DNA of 64,000 nucleotides from the NCBI GenBank assembly GCA_937927335.1, contig CALBDU010000091.1:1-64000 (forward strand), read 5' to 3'. A program made the translations under genes and the position numbers. Source of the stretch: an uncultured Clostridium sp. (GTDB lineage Bacteria; Bacillota; Clostridia; Clostridiales; Clostridiaceae). Position 1 is the stretch's first letter, and each line of letters starts with the position of its first letter. Shown here in pieces: positions 1-8,512 of this stretch. The notes below the pieces were generated by a model that was given only the letters and a program-made list of their open reading frames with translations, had not been told where the DNA came from and made no database searches.

Positions 1-360
1 CTTTCACTGGTTAAAGAAGTGGAGTTTGATTCAGCCTTTACCTTCATCTATTCTAAAAGACAGGGAACACCTGCCCATGATATGGAGGAGCAGGTAGATG
101 ATGAAGTAAAGCATGAACGATTCAACAGACTGGTAGAGGTGGTAAATTCCTGCAGTATTAAAAGAAATAAGGAGTATGAAGGGCATATGGCTGAGGTGCT
201 GGTGGAAGGCCTAAGCAAGAATGATGAATCAAAGCTTATGGGAAGAACCAGGACCGGCAAGCTTGTAAATTTTGCAGGCTCAAAGGACAGTATAGGAAAA
301 TTGGTTCAAGTTAAAATAGTTAAAGCAAATTCATTTTCCCTGATAGGGGAAGAAATTTAA
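1..360 (+). CDS. miaB: tRNA-2-methylthio-N6-dimethylallyladenosine synthase MiaB, C-terminal part (5' end outside window)
   Basis: The reading frame is open from the first base, so this is the 3' end of a gene that starts upstream. The visible 119 residues (starting LSLVKEVEFDSAF, then FTFIYSKRQGTPA) match the end of the radical-SAM domain of MiaB, followed by a TRAM RNA-binding domain (about the last 65 residues, ending LIGEEI). MiaB adds a methylthio group to i6A37 of tRNAs. The substrate i6A is made by MiaA, encoded 4.4 kb downstream, which fits the co-location. The catalytic CxxxCxxC cluster lies outside the window and was not seen. The identity rests on the C-terminal sequence and the mutS-mutL-miaA neighbourhood. 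Confidence 0.9.
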   Translation, partial: LSLVKEVEFDSAFTFIYSKRQGTPAHDMEEQVDDEVKHERFNRLVEVVNSCSIKRNKEYEGHMAEVLVEGLSKNDESKLMGRTRTGKLVNFAGSKDSIGKLVQVKIVKANSFSLIGEEI

Positions 361-383
361 AAGCTCTTAACGGAGCTTTTTTT
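359..383 (+). terminator. Intrinsic terminator after miaB
   Basis: An 8-bp stem AAAAGCTC/GAGCTTTT with a 6-nt loop runs into seven Ts. It overlaps the miaB stop codon and ends 24 bp before the mutS start, so mutS may be transcribed partly by readthrough. Confidence 0.7.
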
Positions 384-407
384 GCAAGATGATAAGGGGG
401 AATAATT

Positions 408-2975
408 GTGGCGCTGACTCCAATGATGCAGCAATATTTAGAGGTTAAAGAAGAATGTAAGGATTGTATTCTTTTCTTCAGGCTGGGAGATTTTTATGAA
501 ATGTTCTTCGAGGATGCCAAAACAGCTTCAAGGGAGCTGGAACTGGTTCTAACCGGCAGGGACTGTGGTCTGGAAAACAGAGCAGACATGTGCGGTATCC
601 CTTATCATGCGGCAGATTCCTATATAGGCAGGCTTATAAACAAGGGGTATAAGGTGGCTATCTGTGAACAGCTTGAGGATCCAAGCCTTGCCAAGGGGAT
701 TGTTAAAAGAGGAATAATTAAAGTTATAACACCTGGAACTTATACAGATGCAGCATTTCTGGAAGAAAATAAAAATAATTATATAATAGCATATCTTCCT
801 GAAGAAAATAAATTCTCCCTTTGTTCTGCAGATATTTCCACCGGGGAATTCAATTGCACAGAAGGACTGTTTGATGAATCTATAATAATGGATGAGATAT
901 CAAAGTATTCCCCCAGGGAAATTATTATTCCGGACTATATAGAGGATAAATACTATAACTTTATACTAGACAGGTTCAGCATGGCAGTAACAAAGCTTAA
1001 CAAGGAATATTTCATAGAGGACAAGGAGCTTTTGTCAAAACAGTTCAATAATTTTAATTCGTTTGACTATAACCAGAATGTAAACAGATGCAGCAGCTCT
1101 ATGGTTAAGTATATTGAAGAGACTCAAAAGGTATCTCTTCCCCATATAAATGAATTTAACTTCTATAATATAGTAGATTATCTTTCTATAGATATAAACT
1201 CCAGAAGAAATCTGGAACTTACAGAAACCTTAAGGGAAAAAACCAGGAAGGGATCACTGCTTTGGGTACTAGACAGAACTACCACCTCCATGGGTGCAAG
1301 ACGATTAAGAAATTGGATCGAACAGCCACTTATAAGAAGAGATAAAATACAGCATAGATTAGACGCCATAGAAGAAAATATGAATAAGCTATCAATGCAT
1401 TACGATTTAGTGGAAAATCTTAAGGAAATATATGATATAGAACGAATAGTTGGAAAAATATCTTCGAAAAGTGTTAATGCCAAGGAGCTTATATCTCTTA
1501 AAAAGTCCATAGCGAAGATTCCTAAAATTAAGGGAGCCATATCCAATTTTTCCACCAGGCTGTATACAGATATGTATGAACAACTGGATGAGCTTCAAGA
1601 CATATATGAAATTTTAGAAAATGCAATTATGGACAATCCTGGTCTTTCAATAAAAGAAGGAAATATAATAAAGACTGGGTACAGCACAGATGTTGATGAG
1701 CTTAGGTTTGCAAAGGCTAACGGGAAGGAATGGATATCCAGGCTGGAAAGCTCAGAAAGAGAAGTGACTGGTATTAAATCCCTGAAGGTAGGCTTTAACA
1801 AGGTTTTTGGATACTATATTGAAATTACTAAATCAAACTTTTCCCAGATACCTGAAGGAAGATATGTAAGAAAACAAACTTTGGCCAATGCTGAAAGGTA
1901 CATAACCCCAGAGCTTAAGGAGATGGAGGACAAGATTTTGGGAGCTGAGGAGAAGCTTTTAAATCTTGAGTACAAGCTTTTTATTGAGATAAGGGAAAAT
2001 ATTGAGCAGCATATTTTCAGGATGAAGCATACAGCAAAGTTAATATCCGAAATAGACTGCATTTGTTCCTTGACAGAGACTGCTCTGGAAAATAAATATG
2101 TTAAGCCAGAGTTTAACAATGACGGTATAATAGATATAAAAGACGGCAGACATCCTGTAGTGGAGAAGGTTATTAACAACGGCAGCTTTGTATCCAATAA
2201 TACCTTCCTCAATTCAAAAAACGAGCAGCTTATGCTTATTACCGGACCAAACATGGCGGGGAAATCAACCTATATGAGGCAGGTTGCTCTTATAACAATA
2301 ATGGCTCAGATAGGCAGCTTTGTTCCTGCCAAACAGGCTTGCCTTTCTATTTGTGACAAGGTCTTTACAAGAATAGGGGCATCAGATGACCTGGCTGCAG
2401 GCAAAAGCACCTTTATGGTGGAAATGTGGGAGGTATCAAATATCCTAAAGAATGCCACACATAACAGTCTGGTACTGCTTGACGAAGTAGGCAGAGGAAC
2501 CAGCACCTATGACGGATTAAGCATAGCCTGGGCTGTAATCGAGCATCTATGCACCAACAAGAAGGTGAAATGCAATACTTTGTTTGCAACCCACTATCAT
2601 GAGCTTACAAAGCTTGAGGGAACTATCAGTGGTGTAGTAAATTACAGGGTTGCTGTAAGGGAACTGCAAAATGAAATTGCATTCCTCCATAAGATAGTAA
2701 AGGGAGGAACAGATCAGTCCTATGGAATTGAGGTTGCAAAGCTTGCAGGAATACCTCTAAAGGTAATAAATAGGGCAAAAGCTATACTTGAGAATATAGA
2801 AACTGAAAAAAATGTTATAAAAACCACAGAAAGTCCAGTAATGCAAATTGGCTTCAAGGAAATTGAAACCAATAATTATATTAAGGAGATAGCAGCCATA
2901 GACATTATGAATATGACACCAATTGATTGTATGAATAAACTTCATGAGCTGGTTCAAAATGCAAAATTAATTTAG
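408..2975 (+). CDS. mutS: DNA mismatch repair protein MutS
   Basis: The product (855 residues) recognises base mismatches and small loops and recruits MutL. The N-terminal mismatch-binding motif GDFYEMF lies near residue 27-33. The C-terminal ABC-type ATPase has a Walker A (GPNMAGKST, about 613-621) and a Walker B with signature (LLDEVGRGTST). The end carries the usual helix-turn-helix dimer region. Length is normal for the family. The start is GTG, preceded by AAGGGGG. The stop is 12 bp before mutL, so the two are co-transcribed. Nothing is truncated. Confidence 0.97.
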   Translation: MALTPMMQQYLEVKEECKDCILFFRLGDFYEMFFEDAKTASRELELVLTGRDCGLENRADMCGIPYHAADSYIGRLINKGYKVAICEQLEDPSLAKGIVKRGIIKVITPGTYTDAAFLEENKNNYIIAYLPEENKFSLCSADISTGEFNCTEGLFDESIIMDEISKYSPREIIIPDYIEDKYYNFILDRFSMAVTKLNKEYFIEDKELLSKQFNNFNSFDYNQNVNRCSSSMVKYIEETQKVSLPHINEFNFYNIVDYLSIDINSRRNLELTETLREKTRKGSLLWVLDRTTTSMGARRLRNWIEQPLIRRDKIQHRLDAIEENMNKLSMHYDLVENLKEIYDIERIVGKISSKSVNAKELISLKKSIAKIPKIKGAISNFSTRLYTDMYEQLDELQDIYEILENAIMDNPGLSIKEGNIIKTGYSTDVDELRFAKANGKEWISRLESSEREVTGIKSLKVGFNKVFGYYIEITKSNFSQIPEGRYVRKQTLANAERYITPELKEMEDKILGAEEKLLNLEYKLFIEIRENIEQHIFRMKHTAKLISEIDCICSLTETALENKYVKPEFNNDGIIDIKDGRHPVVEKVINNGSFVSNNTFLNSKNEQLMLITGPNMAGKSTYMRQVALITIMAQIGSFVPAKQACLSICDKVFTRIGASDDLAAGKSTFMVEMWEVSNILKNATHNSLVLLDEVGRGTSTYDGLSIAWAVIEHLCTNKKVKCNTLFATHYHELTKLEGTISGVVNYRVAVRELQNEIAFLHKIVKGGTDQSYGIEVAKLAGIPLKVINRAKAILENIETEKNVIKTTESPVMQIGFKEIETNNYIKEIAAIDIMNMTPIDCMNKLHELVQNAKLI

Positions 2976-2987
2976 GAGGATAGTATT

Positions 2988-4784
2988 TTGAATAGAATAA
3001 ATGTGCTGGATACAAATACCGCCAATAAAATAGCTGCAGGTGAGGTGGTTGAAAGGCCGTTCTCTGTAGTTAAGGAGCTGGTGGAAAACAGCGTTGATTC
3101 CAATGCAACAAATATTATCATAGAAGTAGTTGAAGGCGGAGAGAAGCTCATTAAGGTCATAGACAACGGCAGCGGTATTTACCCTGAGGATATTGATAAG
3201 GCATTTATGCCTCATGCCACCAGTAAAATAAAAAATATTGAGGATATATTCCAGATTGGAACTCTTGGTTTCAGGGGAGAAGCGTTGGCAAGCATTGCTT
3301 CGGTTTCCAAAGTAAGCATGAAAAGCAGAACCTCTGAATTTGATTTTGGCAAGGATATGTATGTATCAGCAGGTAAAGTTGAATATATCAAGGATACGGG
3401 AACAAATATAGGCACTACTGTAGAAGTTAGGGATATTTTCTTTAATGTACCTGCCAGAAAAAAGTTTCTAAAGTCTCAAAGCCGTGAATACACGTATATT
3501 TCAGACATTATAACAAGAATAGCCCTGGCAAATCCAGATATAGCCTTTAAGCTTATCCATAATGATAAGGTTGCCCTTTCAACCTATGGCACAGGAGAAG
3601 TGCTGGATGTTATAAGGTCACTGTATGGAAAAGCTGTAAGCGATAATATTATTAGATTTGAAGACCATAGCGATGTGGCTTCAGTTCACGGGTTTATTGG
3701 TAATTCAGAAGCAGCAAGGGGAAATAGAAACCATCAGAGCATATTTGTTAACAGGAGATATATAAAGAATAAAGTAATCGGTGCAGCGGTGGAAAATGCC
3801 TTCAAATCCTTTATAACTGTGAACAAGTATCCGTTTTTCGTGCTTTTTATTGATATATATCCTGAGTTCATCGATGTAAATGTACATCCTACTAAATCCG
3901 AAGTAAAATTCAAGGACGAAAGAGAGATATACAAGCTGGTGTTTAATGCAGTGCATTCAGCACTTAGAAAAAGTCTTCTGGACACCTTTAGTATTGATAC
4001 TGAGGAAAGGCCCAGGGAGCCGGAAAAAGTGTATGAAGAAACAACGTCTCTGGAAACTAAAAAGTATGAATATAGGGAAAAAGAGCTTGTACAATTGCCC
4101 TTGGATTTAAAACCTCTTCAAATAGCTGCCGAAAAAAACGAAATGGAAGGGTCGGCTATTGAAGAAAAACTTGAGGAATATATAATCCCTAAAATCACAC
4201 CTAAGCTTCCGGATATAAGGATTATAGGCCAGTTTAATAAAACCTACATTATAGGGGAATATAATGAAGAACTTTATCTTATAGACCAGCATGCAGCTCA
4301 TGAAAAAATCCTGTTTGAAAAATATATGGATGAAATTAAAAATCAGGATGTACACAGCCAGGTGCTGATTTCTCCGGAGGTAATGGAGCTTCCTAACGAT
4401 GAATTCTTAATTTATGGAGAAAACGAAAATATATTTAAAGACCTTGGTTTCAACATTGAGGAATTTGGACAAAATACAATATGCATCAGAGAGGTTCCAT
4501 TTATACTGGGAAAGCCTCATATTAAGGAGCTTTTTTCTGATTTGATTGAAAACCTAAGGAATATGGGCACAGGACAAAGGACTGAGATGAAGTATGATTC
4601 TATAGCAAGAATGGCCTGCAGAGCTGCAGTAAAAGCCAAGGACAATCTTTCCGACATGGAAATGAGAGCTCTGGTGGAAGAGCTTAAATACATACAGGAT
4701 CCATATACCTGTCCTCACGGAAGGCCCACTATAATCAAATTCAGCCTGGGTGAATTGGAAAAGAGGTTCAAAAGAATACAATGA
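2988..4784 (+). CDS. mutL: DNA mismatch repair endonuclease MutL
   Basis: A GHKL ATPase of 598 residues that couples mismatch recognition to strand incision. The N-terminal half shows the ATP-binding motifs NKIAAGEVVERP, DNGSGI and GFRGEALASI. The C-terminal half has the metal-dependent nicking motif DQHA(x)2E(x)4E (from about Asp433), plus ACRAAVK and CPHGRP. This is the nicking type of MutL expected in bacteria that lack MutH. The start is TTG behind an AGGAGG. The last four bases overlap miaA (ATGA), indicating translational coupling. Confidence 0.97.
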   Translation: MNRINVLDTNTANKIAAGEVVERPFSVVKELVENSVDSNATNIIIEVVEGGEKLIKVIDNGSGIYPEDIDKAFMPHATSKIKNIEDIFQIGTLGFRGEALASIASVSKVSMKSRTSEFDFGKDMYVSAGKVEYIKDTGTNIGTTVEVRDIFFNVPARKKFLKSQSREYTYISDIITRIALANPDIAFKLIHNDKVALSTYGTGEVLDVIRSLYGKAVSDNIIRFEDHSDVASVHGFIGNSEAARGNRNHQSIFVNRRYIKNKVIGAAVENAFKSFITVNKYPFFVLFIDIYPEFIDVNVHPTKSEVKFKDEREIYKLVFNAVHSALRKSLLDTFSIDTEERPREPEKVYEETTSLETKKYEYREKELVQLPLDLKPLQIAAEKNEMEGSAIEEKLEEYIIPKITPKLPDIRIIGQFNKTYIIGEYNEELYLIDQHAAHEKILFEKYMDEIKNQDVHSQVLISPEVMELPNDEFLIYGENENIFKDLGFNIEEFGQNTICIREVPFILGKPHIKELFSDLIENLRNMGTGQRTEMKYDSIARMACRAAVKAKDNLSDMEMRALVEELKYIQDPYTCPHGRPTIIKFSLGELEKRFKRIQ

Positions 4785-5716
4785 TGGATTTATTTATATT
4801 AGCTGGTCCCACAGCAGTAGGAAAAACAGACATTTCAATCATGGTTGCCAAGGAACTTAAGGGTGAAATAATATCTGCGGATTCCATGCAGATATATAAA
4901 TATATGGATATAGGCTCTGCAAAGGTCACAAGAGAGGAAATGCAGGAAGTTCCTCATCATCTGCTGGATTTTCTTATGCCCGACCAAAGCTTTAATGTGT
5001 CACAGTTTAAAACCCTGGCTGAGGAAAAGATTAAAGATATTTCCGGTAGAGGAAGGCTGCCCATGGTGGTGGGAGGCACCGGCCTTTATATAAACTCCCT
5101 TATTTGCTGTTATGATTTTACTGATGCTGAAACAGACCATGAGTATAGGGAATACTTAAACAATCTGGCACAGGAAAAAGGAAAGGCCTATGTCCATGAA
5201 ATGCTAAAGGATGTAGATCCTGAATCCTATGAAAGGCTTTTCCCAAATGATTTAAAACGTGTTGTTAGAGCATTGGAGGTATACAAATTAACAGGTGTCA
5301 CTATTAGCCAATACAATTCAAAAGCACAGGAATACAAATGTCCATATAACTTATCCTATTTCGTGCTAAATATGGACAGGGCCAGGCTATATGAAAGGAT
5401 TAATCTGAGAGTGGATCTAATGCTTGAAAATGGTCTGCTGGAGGAAGTAAAGAAGCTTAAGGATATGGGTTATACAGCAGATATGCAGTCTATGAAGGGG
5501 ATAGGCTATAAGGAACTTATTTATTACCTTGACGGGCATTTTACCCTTGATGAGGCTGTGGAGCAGATAAAGCAGGGCAGCAGAAACTATGCCAAAAGAC
5601 AGCTTACCTGGTTCAGGAAGGATCCCAGGGTAAAATGGATCAATGTAGATGAATTTAATTCAAAAGAAGATATAGCAAGCTATATAATCAATGAACATAA
5701 AAATTTTAAATTTTGA
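4781..5716 (+). CDS. miaA: tRNA dimethylallyltransferase MiaA
   Basis: It transfers a dimethylallyl group to N6 of A37 in tRNAs reading codons that start with U, the step before MiaB. The P-loop GPTAVGKT is at residues 8-15, followed by the conserved ADSMQIYKYMDIGSAK region and GGTGLYI. At 311 residues it is normal for the family. The ATG overlaps the mutL stop. The mutL-miaA-hfq order is widespread in bacteria and supports the call. Confidence 0.96.
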   Translation: MMDLFILAGPTAVGKTDISIMVAKELKGEIISADSMQIYKYMDIGSAKVTREEMQEVPHHLLDFLMPDQSFNVSQFKTLAEEKIKDISGRGRLPMVVGGTGLYINSLICCYDFTDAETDHEYREYLNNLAQEKGKAYVHEMLKDVDPESYERLFPNDLKRVVRALEVYKLTGVTISQYNSKAQEYKCPYNLSYFVLNMDRARLYERINLRVDLMLENGLLEEVKKLKDMGYTADMQSMKGIGYKELIYYLDGHFTLDEAVEQIKQGSRNYAKRQLTWFRKDPRVKWINVDEFNSKEDIASYIINEHKNFKF

Positions 5717-5775
5717 AGGAATTCAACATAGTTTTATAGAACTATATAATTATATAAATGCGGAGGTTTTTAAAC

Positions 5776-6027
5776 ATGAATAATAAATCAGTGAACAATT
5801 TACAGGACATTTTTTTAAACGGTGCAAGGAAAAATAGAATTCCAGTTACTGTATACCTCACCAACGGGTTTCAGATAAGGGGAAATGTAAAGGGGTTTGA
5901 CAGCTTTACAGTGGTGCTGGATTGCGAAGGCAAGCAGATGATGATATACAAGCATGCAATATCCACAATAACTCCATTGAAACCAATTCTTTTTAATAAC
6001 GTGGAATCAACAGAAATGCAGGAATAG
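5776..6027 (+). CDS. hfq: RNA-binding protein Hfq
   Basis: An Sm-like ring protein that binds U- and A-rich RNA and helps small RNAs act. The Sm1 region (FQIRGNVKGFDSFTVVL) and the Sm2 motif YKHAIST are present, in 83 residues. I place the start at the ATG at 5776, because the earlier in-frame ATG at 5758 overlaps the GGAGG ribosome binding site. It follows miaA by 59 bp, as in many bacteria. The stop codon lies inside the following terminator stem. Confidence 0.95.
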   Translation: MNNKSVNNLQDIFLNGARKNRIPVTVYLTNGFQIRGNVKGFDSFTVVLDCEGKQMMIYKHAISTITPLKPILFNNVESTEMQE

Positions 6028-6050
6028 GCTTTGTTGCCTATTCTTATTTT
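6022..6050 (+). terminator. Intrinsic terminator after hfq
   Basis: A perfect 8-bp stem GAATAGGC/GCCTATTC with loop TTTGTT is followed by TTATTTT. It includes the hfq stop codon. Confidence 0.75.
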
Positions 6051-6099
6051 ATGTGATATTATATACTCTGGAATTTAAAACAGGAGGCTTTAATCAATA

Positions 6100-7389
6100 A
6101 TGCTGGATAAAACCATTGAAAGTTTAAAAACAAGATTTAATATAAGTGATCATGTAATAGATCTTTACAATCAGACAATGAAGGACATTAAAGGTGAATT
6201 TGAAAGGTACGATGAAATAAGGGAGTATAATCAGCTCAAGGTGCTTAGTGCTTTCCAGAATGAAAGAATCAGCGAAATGCATTTTACAAATTCCACAGGC
6301 TATGGCTATGGAGATATAGGCAGGGACTCTCTTGATAAATTGTATGCTGACATTTTCAATACTGAAAGCGCGCTGGTAAGGCCACATTTTGTAAACGGAA
6401 CCCATGCCATAGGAGCAGCACTTTTTGGCAACCTTAGACCAGGGGATACCATGCTGTCCATATGCGGAAGCCCTTATGATACTCTTCATAATATAATAGG
6501 CATAAGCAAAAATAAAAACATAGGCTCTTTGAGAGAATACGGTGTAATGTACAAGCAGCTGGAGCTAAACAGCAATAATGAAATAGATATTGCAAGTGTT
6601 GTAACTGAACTTAAAAATGACAGCACCATCAAGCTGGTGCATATACAAAGATCCACCGGCTACGGCTGGAGAAAGGCGCTTCTGCTGCCTGAACTTGAAA
6701 ATGTAATAAAGGAAATAAAAGAAATAAGGCCTGATGTTATCTGCTTTGTAGACAACTGCTATGGAGAATTTCTTGATACCATGGAACCAACCGATGTAGG
6801 AGCTGACCTTGTTGCAGGATCCCTTATCAAAAATATTGGAGGGGGAATAGCTCCAACAGGAGGCTATATTGCCGGTAAAGAGGAATATGTTACTCAGGCT
6901 TCATATAGACTTACAATTCCCGGAATAGGAGGGGAGTGCGGCTCCACCTTTGGTGTTATGAGAACTCTTTTCCAGGGCTTGTTCTTAGCTCCACACGTGG
7001 CAATAGAAGCTGTTAAAGGCGCTATCTTCTGCTCAAGGATAATGGAACTGGCAGGCTTTGAGGTACTGCCAAAGTACAATGACCAGAGAAGCGATATAAT
7101 CCAGGCAGTAAAATTTGGTCATCAGGATAAGCTAATTAATTTTTGCAAGGGAATACAGCACGGATCACCGGTGGATTCCTTTGTACAGTGTGAGCCATGG
7201 GATATGCCGGGTTATGAAGACCAGGTAATAATGGCGGCTGGAGCCTTTATACAGGGCTCATCCATTGAACTTTCCGCCGACGGACCTATAAGAGAGCCAT
7301 ATATTGCATATATGCAGGGGGGATTAACCTTTGATCATGCAAAGATAGGCATACTCATTGCACTTTCTAAAATAATGGAAAAAAATTAA
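6100..7389 (+). CDS. PLP-dependent methionine gamma-lyase-family protein (aluminium-resistance / YnbB type)
   Basis: A fold-type I PLP enzyme of 429 residues resembling the Firmicute family annotated as 'aluminum resistance protein' or methionine gamma-lyase-like. A likely PLP lysine is Lys244 in GSLIKNIGGG, next to a glycine-rich loop (APTGGYIAG). The motif FTNSTGYGYGDIGRDSL near the N-terminus resembles the start of Cys/Met-metabolism PLP enzymes. The true substrate is not known for this family, and the aluminium link comes from an old phenotype label. The gene follows hfq, similar to the region around ynbB in Bacillus. Its stop lies in a terminator shared with the convergent lexA. Confidence 0.8.
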   Translation: MLDKTIESLKTRFNISDHVIDLYNQTMKDIKGEFERYDEIREYNQLKVLSAFQNERISEMHFTNSTGYGYGDIGRDSLDKLYADIFNTESALVRPHFVNGTHAIGAALFGNLRPGDTMLSICGSPYDTLHNIIGISKNKNIGSLREYGVMYKQLELNSNNEIDIASVVTELKNDSTIKLVHIQRSTGYGWRKALLLPELENVIKEIKEIRPDVICFVDNCYGEFLDTMEPTDVGADLVAGSLIKNIGGGIAPTGGYIAGKEEYVTQASYRLTIPGIGGECGSTFGVMRTLFQGLFLAPHVAIEAVKGAIFCSRIMELAGFEVLPKYNDQRSDIIQAVKFGHQDKLINFCKGIQHGSPVDSFVQCEPWDMPGYEDQVIMAAGAFIQGSSIELSADGPIREPYIAYMQGGLTFDHAKIGILIALSKIMEKN

Positions 7390-7408
7390 AGAGCCACAGG
7401 CTCTTTAA
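7386..7408. terminator. Bidirectional terminator between the PLP enzyme gene and lexA
   Basis: A perfect 10-bp stem TTAAAGAGCC/GGCTCTTTAA with loop ACA. The stop codons of both convergent genes lie within the stem arms. Confidence 0.8.
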
Positions 7409-8001
7409 TATTCTCTGTATAAACCAACAAGCTTTCCCAGAATGGTACAATTGTCAACCAATATAGGTTCCATACTGCTGTTTTCAGGTTGGAGCCTTAT
7501 ATGATCCTTTTCCTTGAAGAACCTCTTCAAGGTAGCTTCGTTTTCTATCAGGGCAGCTACTATGGTACCATTCTCAGCATAATTTGTTTTTTCAATTATG
7601 GCAAGATCATTATTCATAATTCCGGCTTCTATCATACTATTACCCTTGATTCTCAGCATAAAAAGCTCTTTATTGCTTTTTATATAATCCAGGGGCAGGG
7701 GGAAGGTATCCTCAATATTTTCTACAGCAAGAATAGGGAGTCCTGCAGTTATGGTTCCAAGTACAGGGATATTCACCATTTCTTTTTTGACTTCTTTTTC
7801 TACAATTTCAATTGTTCTGGGCTTTGCAGGATCACGCCTGATCAAGCCTTTCTTTTCTAGTTTTTCGAGATGACTGTGTACTGTAGAGGTGGAGCTAAGG
7901 TGAACTGCAGCACAAATTTCCCTCACTGAAGGGGGATAGCCCTTTTCATTAACGTATTCCTTAATATAATCATATATTTCATCCTGCTTACTGCTTCTCA
8001 T
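7405..8001 (-). CDS. lexA: SOS response repressor LexA
   Basis: Represses SOS genes and inactivates itself by autocleavage when stimulated by RecA filaments. The winged-helix DNA-binding domain covers about residues 1-65 (GYPPSVREICAAVHLSSTST). The cleavage site is Ala86-Gly87 in TITAGLPI. The catalytic dyad is Ser122 (GNSM) and Lys159 (ATLKRFF). I chose the ATG at 8001 because it lies 7 nt after AGGAGG; the ATG at 8007 is only 1 nt from it. The product has 198 residues. A LexA box overlaps its own promoter, so it is probably autoregulated. Confidence 0.96.
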   Translation of the reverse strand: MRSSKQDEIYDYIKEYVNEKGYPPSVREICAAVHLSSTSTVHSHLEKLEKKGLIRRDPAKPRTIEIVEKEVKKEMVNIPVLGTITAGLPILAVENIEDTFPLPLDYIKSNKELFMLRIKGNSMIEAGIMNNDLAIIEKTNYAENGTIVAALIENEATLKRFFKEKDHIRLQPENSSMEPILVDNCTILGKLVGLYREY

Positions 8002-8026
8002 TTGCATACCTCCTCATCTTGATAAC

Positions 8027-8055
8027 ATTATATCATGAGGGTTGAGCAATATCAA
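8027..8055 (-). promoter_or_regulatory. lexA promoter
   Basis: On the minus strand, a -35 TTGATA (8050-8055) and a -10 TATAAT (8027-8032) are separated by exactly 17 bp. The ribosome binding site AGGAGG lies just downstream. Confidence 0.85.
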
Positions 8056-8065
8056 ACATATGTTC
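8054..8065. promoter_or_regulatory. LexA-binding site (SOS box) of lexA
   Basis: The 12-mer reads AAAC-ATAT-GTTC on the plus strand. It differs by one base from the Gram-positive SOS box core GAAC-N4-GTTC. It overlaps the lexA -35 hexamer by two bases, as expected for autorepression. It also lies about 18 bp upstream of the rightward promoter for the Cys-rich gene. Confidence 0.75.
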
Positions 8066-8082
8066 TGAAATTTAAAAAATAG

Positions 8083-8111
8083 TTGGTTATTTTACTAGAT
8101 TTTTGTATAAT
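8083..8111 (+). promoter_or_regulatory. Promoter of the Cys-rich small gene
   Basis: -35 TTGGTT (8083-8088) and -10 TATAAT (8106-8111), 17 bp apart, divergent from the lexA promoter. Confidence 0.65.
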
Positions 8112-8146
8112 TAATTTTGTAGATCAATTGAAAGAGGGTAATTAAA

Positions 8147-8500
8147 ATAGATAAAAAATGTATATTTGATGATAAAAAATATTGTAACAGTTGTGGTGAA
8201 TGCAATATATGTGATCTTGATAAAAACAAGATTTGCGATAATTGCGGAAAATGCCTGGGGGGAGAGGACTATGAGGTGAGGGCTGTCCAGGTGGATGAAA
8301 TAATTGAGGATGAGGAATTTCAGGAGGACAATACAATTATTGAAAGTGAAGCTTTAGAAGAGGATGAAGGGGACAGCATGGAGCTTATTGATGACATTGA
8401 GGGGTTAAGGGAGCTCCTAGAAAATAAGGAACACCTTGAAAAATACACAGTGGAGGAATTCCCTGGATTTATAAGATTTAAAAATAATAAAGAGCCTTAA
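8147..8500 (+). CDS. Small Cys-rich protein of unknown function, apparent ATA start
   Basis: An open frame of 117 codons. The N-terminal third has eight cysteines in CxxC-type spacing (pattern C-x7-C-x2-C-x2-C-x2-C, then C-x2-C-x2-C after a 7-residue gap), suggesting a metal or iron-sulfur site. The remainder is strongly acidic and ends in an amphipathic stretch (LRELLENKEHLEKYTVEEFPG). No ATG, GTG or TTG precedes the cysteines in frame. GAGGG at 8134-8138 is 8 nt before an ATA codon at 8147, which I take as the start. A GTG at 8276 would remove all cysteines. The gene has its own promoter, and a terminator shared with the recombinase follows. I do not recognise a named family. The function is unknown. 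Confidence 0.6.
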   Translation: MDKKCIFDDKKYCNSCGECNICDLDKNKICDNCGKCLGGEDYEVRAVQVDEIIEDEEFQEDNTIIESEALEEDEGDSMELIDDIEGLRELLENKEHLEKYTVEEFPGFIRFKNNKEP

Positions 8501-8512
8501 AGGCCCTTTATT
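8489..8512. terminator. Bidirectional terminator between the Cys-rich gene and the recombinase
   Basis: The stem AAAG-a-GCCT / AGGC-c-CTTT has loop TAA and is followed by ATTCG. It carries the stop codons of both convergent genes. Confidence 0.6.

Noticed and set aside
5758..5778. ATG at 5758 as the hfq start
   Set aside because: It overlaps the ribosome binding site of the ATG at 5776, and the extra residues are not part of the Hfq family.
8001..8007. ATG at 8007 as the lexA start
   Set aside because: It is only 1 nt from AGGAGG; the ATG at 8001 has normal spacing.
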